A program made the position numbers and the translations under genes. A stretch of 64,000 nt of DNA from contig JBJXGB010000103.1 in the NCBI GenBank assembly GCA_046152935.1, forward strand, positions 1 to 64,000. Reading direction: 5' to 3'. The stretch comes from CAZMFZ01 sp046152935. GTDB taxonomy: Bacteria > Bacteroidota > Bacteroidia > Cytophagales > UBA9547. Below the pieces are notes generated by a model that made no database searches, was not told the DNA's origin, and saw only the letters and a program-made list of their open reading frames with translations. Shown here piece by piece: positions 62,877 through 64,000 of this stretch. Each line of letters begins with the position of its first letter. Positions within the stretch are counted from its first letter, which is position 1.

Positions 62877-64000
62877 CTATTTCCCTACTTTACAGCTCAA
62901 CATGGTGATATCATCGATTGGAATATTACTGATTCGCAATGCAGAAATAATATTGTGGTGCAATTTTGTATTGTCGGTACTTTCCAAAATCAATGCCTCC
63001 ACCAAAGCCAAACCAATATCGGTGTTGTTCATGTCAAATGTTTCGGTGAGCCCATCTGTATAAGCAAATAAAAAAGTATCTTTTATTTCAAAAATAGTTC
63101 CTAGCTTAATATCGGGCAGGTCTTCAAATGCCCCTAGTATCAAAGTGCCCTCATTTAGATAATGTTTTTCTCCGTTTCTTCTAAATAAAATCGGTTCGTT
63201 GTGACCACAATTTATATAGTTCATCACGTTGGTTTTCAAATTGTACCTCGCGATAAAAAAAGTGATAAATTTTTCGCCTTTCGCATTGTGAAACACCAAC
63301 TCATTGAGTTCTGTCACTATTTTTTCCAAAGAAATAGCCTGTTTTACTAATATTCTCAATGCAGATTGCAAATTTGAAACTAAAAAAGCGGCAGGAACCC
63401 CTTTGCCAGACACATCGGCTATACATATTACGAACTCGTCTGCATTGAGCTTAATATAATCGTAGTAATCGCCACCTACCATCAATTGTGGCAAATAAGA
63501 AGCAAATATTTGTAGCTCTGGGTTGTTTGGAAGCACAGAAGGGAATAATTGCGATTGCAATTTCTGAGCCAGCTCAATTTCGCGCTTGATGGCTTGTTGA
63601 TCCAGTCGCCTAGTGTTCAATCTTATATTTTGAATGGCAACGGTAATAATATTGGCAATGGTTTGGATAAATTTTAAGCTTTCTTCTCTTTCATTTTTAG
63701 AAATGCTAGAAGCGCCACCCATTATTGCCATTGCCACATTTCTGTTTTTTCTTCCAACTGGAATTACTATTTCAAAAATTTCATTGAGGGGGGCAGGAAA
63801 TTCATTCTTATCATTAACAATCGCATATTTCCTGCCTAGTTCTCCTAAGATGTCAGCAGGAATGGAAAAATCCTTGTCTAAACCATGTTTCAAAACCATG
63901 TTCCAGCCACTCAATTCTCTTGAATATATAGCCAAATGACTAATTTTAAAATTGGCAACAACCGCAAATAAAAAAATTTTGAGCAAAGATTGCTCATCTT
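62877..64000 (-). CDS. PP2C-type (SpoIIE/RsbU) serine phosphatase with N-terminal GAF-like domain, 5' partial
   Basis: The frame is open to the last base of the window, so the start lies outside; a TTG at 63986 is not the real start. The visible 370-odd residues begin with a GAF-like sensor (about 10-130) and end with a PP2C/SpoIIE phosphatase: EIELAQKLQSQLFPSVLPN, the metal site GGDYYDYIKLN, ADVSGKGVPAAFLVSNLQSA, NCGHNEPIL and AYTDGLTETFD. Such enzymes dephosphorylate anti-sigma antagonists or related partners; no such partner is visible here. Confidence 0.88.
   Translation of the reverse strand, partial: DEQSLLKIFLFAVVANFKISHLAIYSRELSGWNMVLKHGLDKDFSIPADILGELGRKYAIVNDKNEFPAPLNEIFEIVIPVGRKNRNVAMAIMGGASSISKNEREESLKFIQTIANIITVAIQNIRLNTRRLDQQAIKREIELAQKLQSQLFPSVLPNNPELQIFASYLPQLMVGGDYYDYIKLNADEFVICIADVSGKGVPAAFLVSNLQSALRILVKQAISLEKIVTELNELVFHNAKGEKFITFFIARYNLKTNVMNYINCGHNEPILFRRNGEKHYLNEGTLILGAFEDLPDIKLGTIFEIKDTFLFAYTDGLTETFDMNNTDIGLALVEALILESTDNTKLHHNIISALRISNIPIDDITMLSCKVGK

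Overview
The window is a 64 kb, AT-rich stretch of a Bacteroidota chromosome. The evidence is a gliding-motility (CHU_C) type IX secretion sorting domain, a type A sorting domain, a DUF5686 protein with a CarboxypepD_reg-like domain, promoters of the form TTTG-N19-TAnnTTTG, menaquinone synthesis (menB), sugar MFS transporters of the FucP/GluP kind, and LytS/LytTR and 7TMR-DISM signalling. The order cannot be fixed from the sequence alone; a gliding Cytophagales/Chitinophagales-like organism would fit. Most of the window is ordinary core genome. I see no rRNA, tRNA, CRISPR array, phage or insertion sequence.

Layout. 0-9 kb: the end of a large secreted surface protein, then menB, sucD, a class I dihydroorotase, two tandem rhomboid proteases and a four-IPT secreted protein. 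9-14 kb: DUF5686 outer-membrane protein, SAM hydroxide adenosyltransferase and a sugar MFS transporter. 14-17.5 kb is the accessory region: a DUF6471 small protein coupled to a C5-cytosine methyltransferase, a convergent NgoBV-like restriction enzyme, a five-unit 41-bp tandem repeat, and a nagB gene cut off exactly at the repeat. 17.5-20 kb returns to sugar metabolism (nucleotidyltransferase, lipoprotein aldose epimerase). 20-31 kb: SRPBCC protein, TPR lipoprotein-thrS-trpE operon, histidine kinase, pgi, outer-membrane protein and M17 aminopeptidase. 31-41 kb: K+-dependent membrane pyrophosphatase, a Fic protein with an unusual iterated motif upstream, an M1 peptidase with a barrel-like C-terminus, ligA and nadC. 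41-48.5 kb: a response regulator coupled to a histidine kinase that is interrupted by an in-frame stop, then pdhB, a MORN-repeat protein, metY and ppa. 48.6-60 kb: DUF983, a cytochrome oxidase subunit III, an ECF sigma/anti-sigma pair, a 7TMR-DISM kinase/NarL regulator pair, a giant multi-PAS LytS-type kinase with its LytTR regulator, and prephenate dehydrogenase. 60-64 kb: a YkoF-like small protein, a membrane-anchored patatin, and a PP2C-type phosphatase running off the end.

The observations most worth following are: (i) the broken kinase at 41.7-43.2 kb, whose N-terminal membrane domain aligns without gaps with the plant ethylene-receptor binding domain but has Asn in place of the Asp and the copper-ligand His; (ii) six copies of TATTCTCCGCA, two forming a perfect 14-bp inverted repeat, upstream of a Fic protein that carries its own winged-helix domain; and (iii) the restriction-modification locus with a DUF6471 partner next to a truncated nagB and a tandem repeat.
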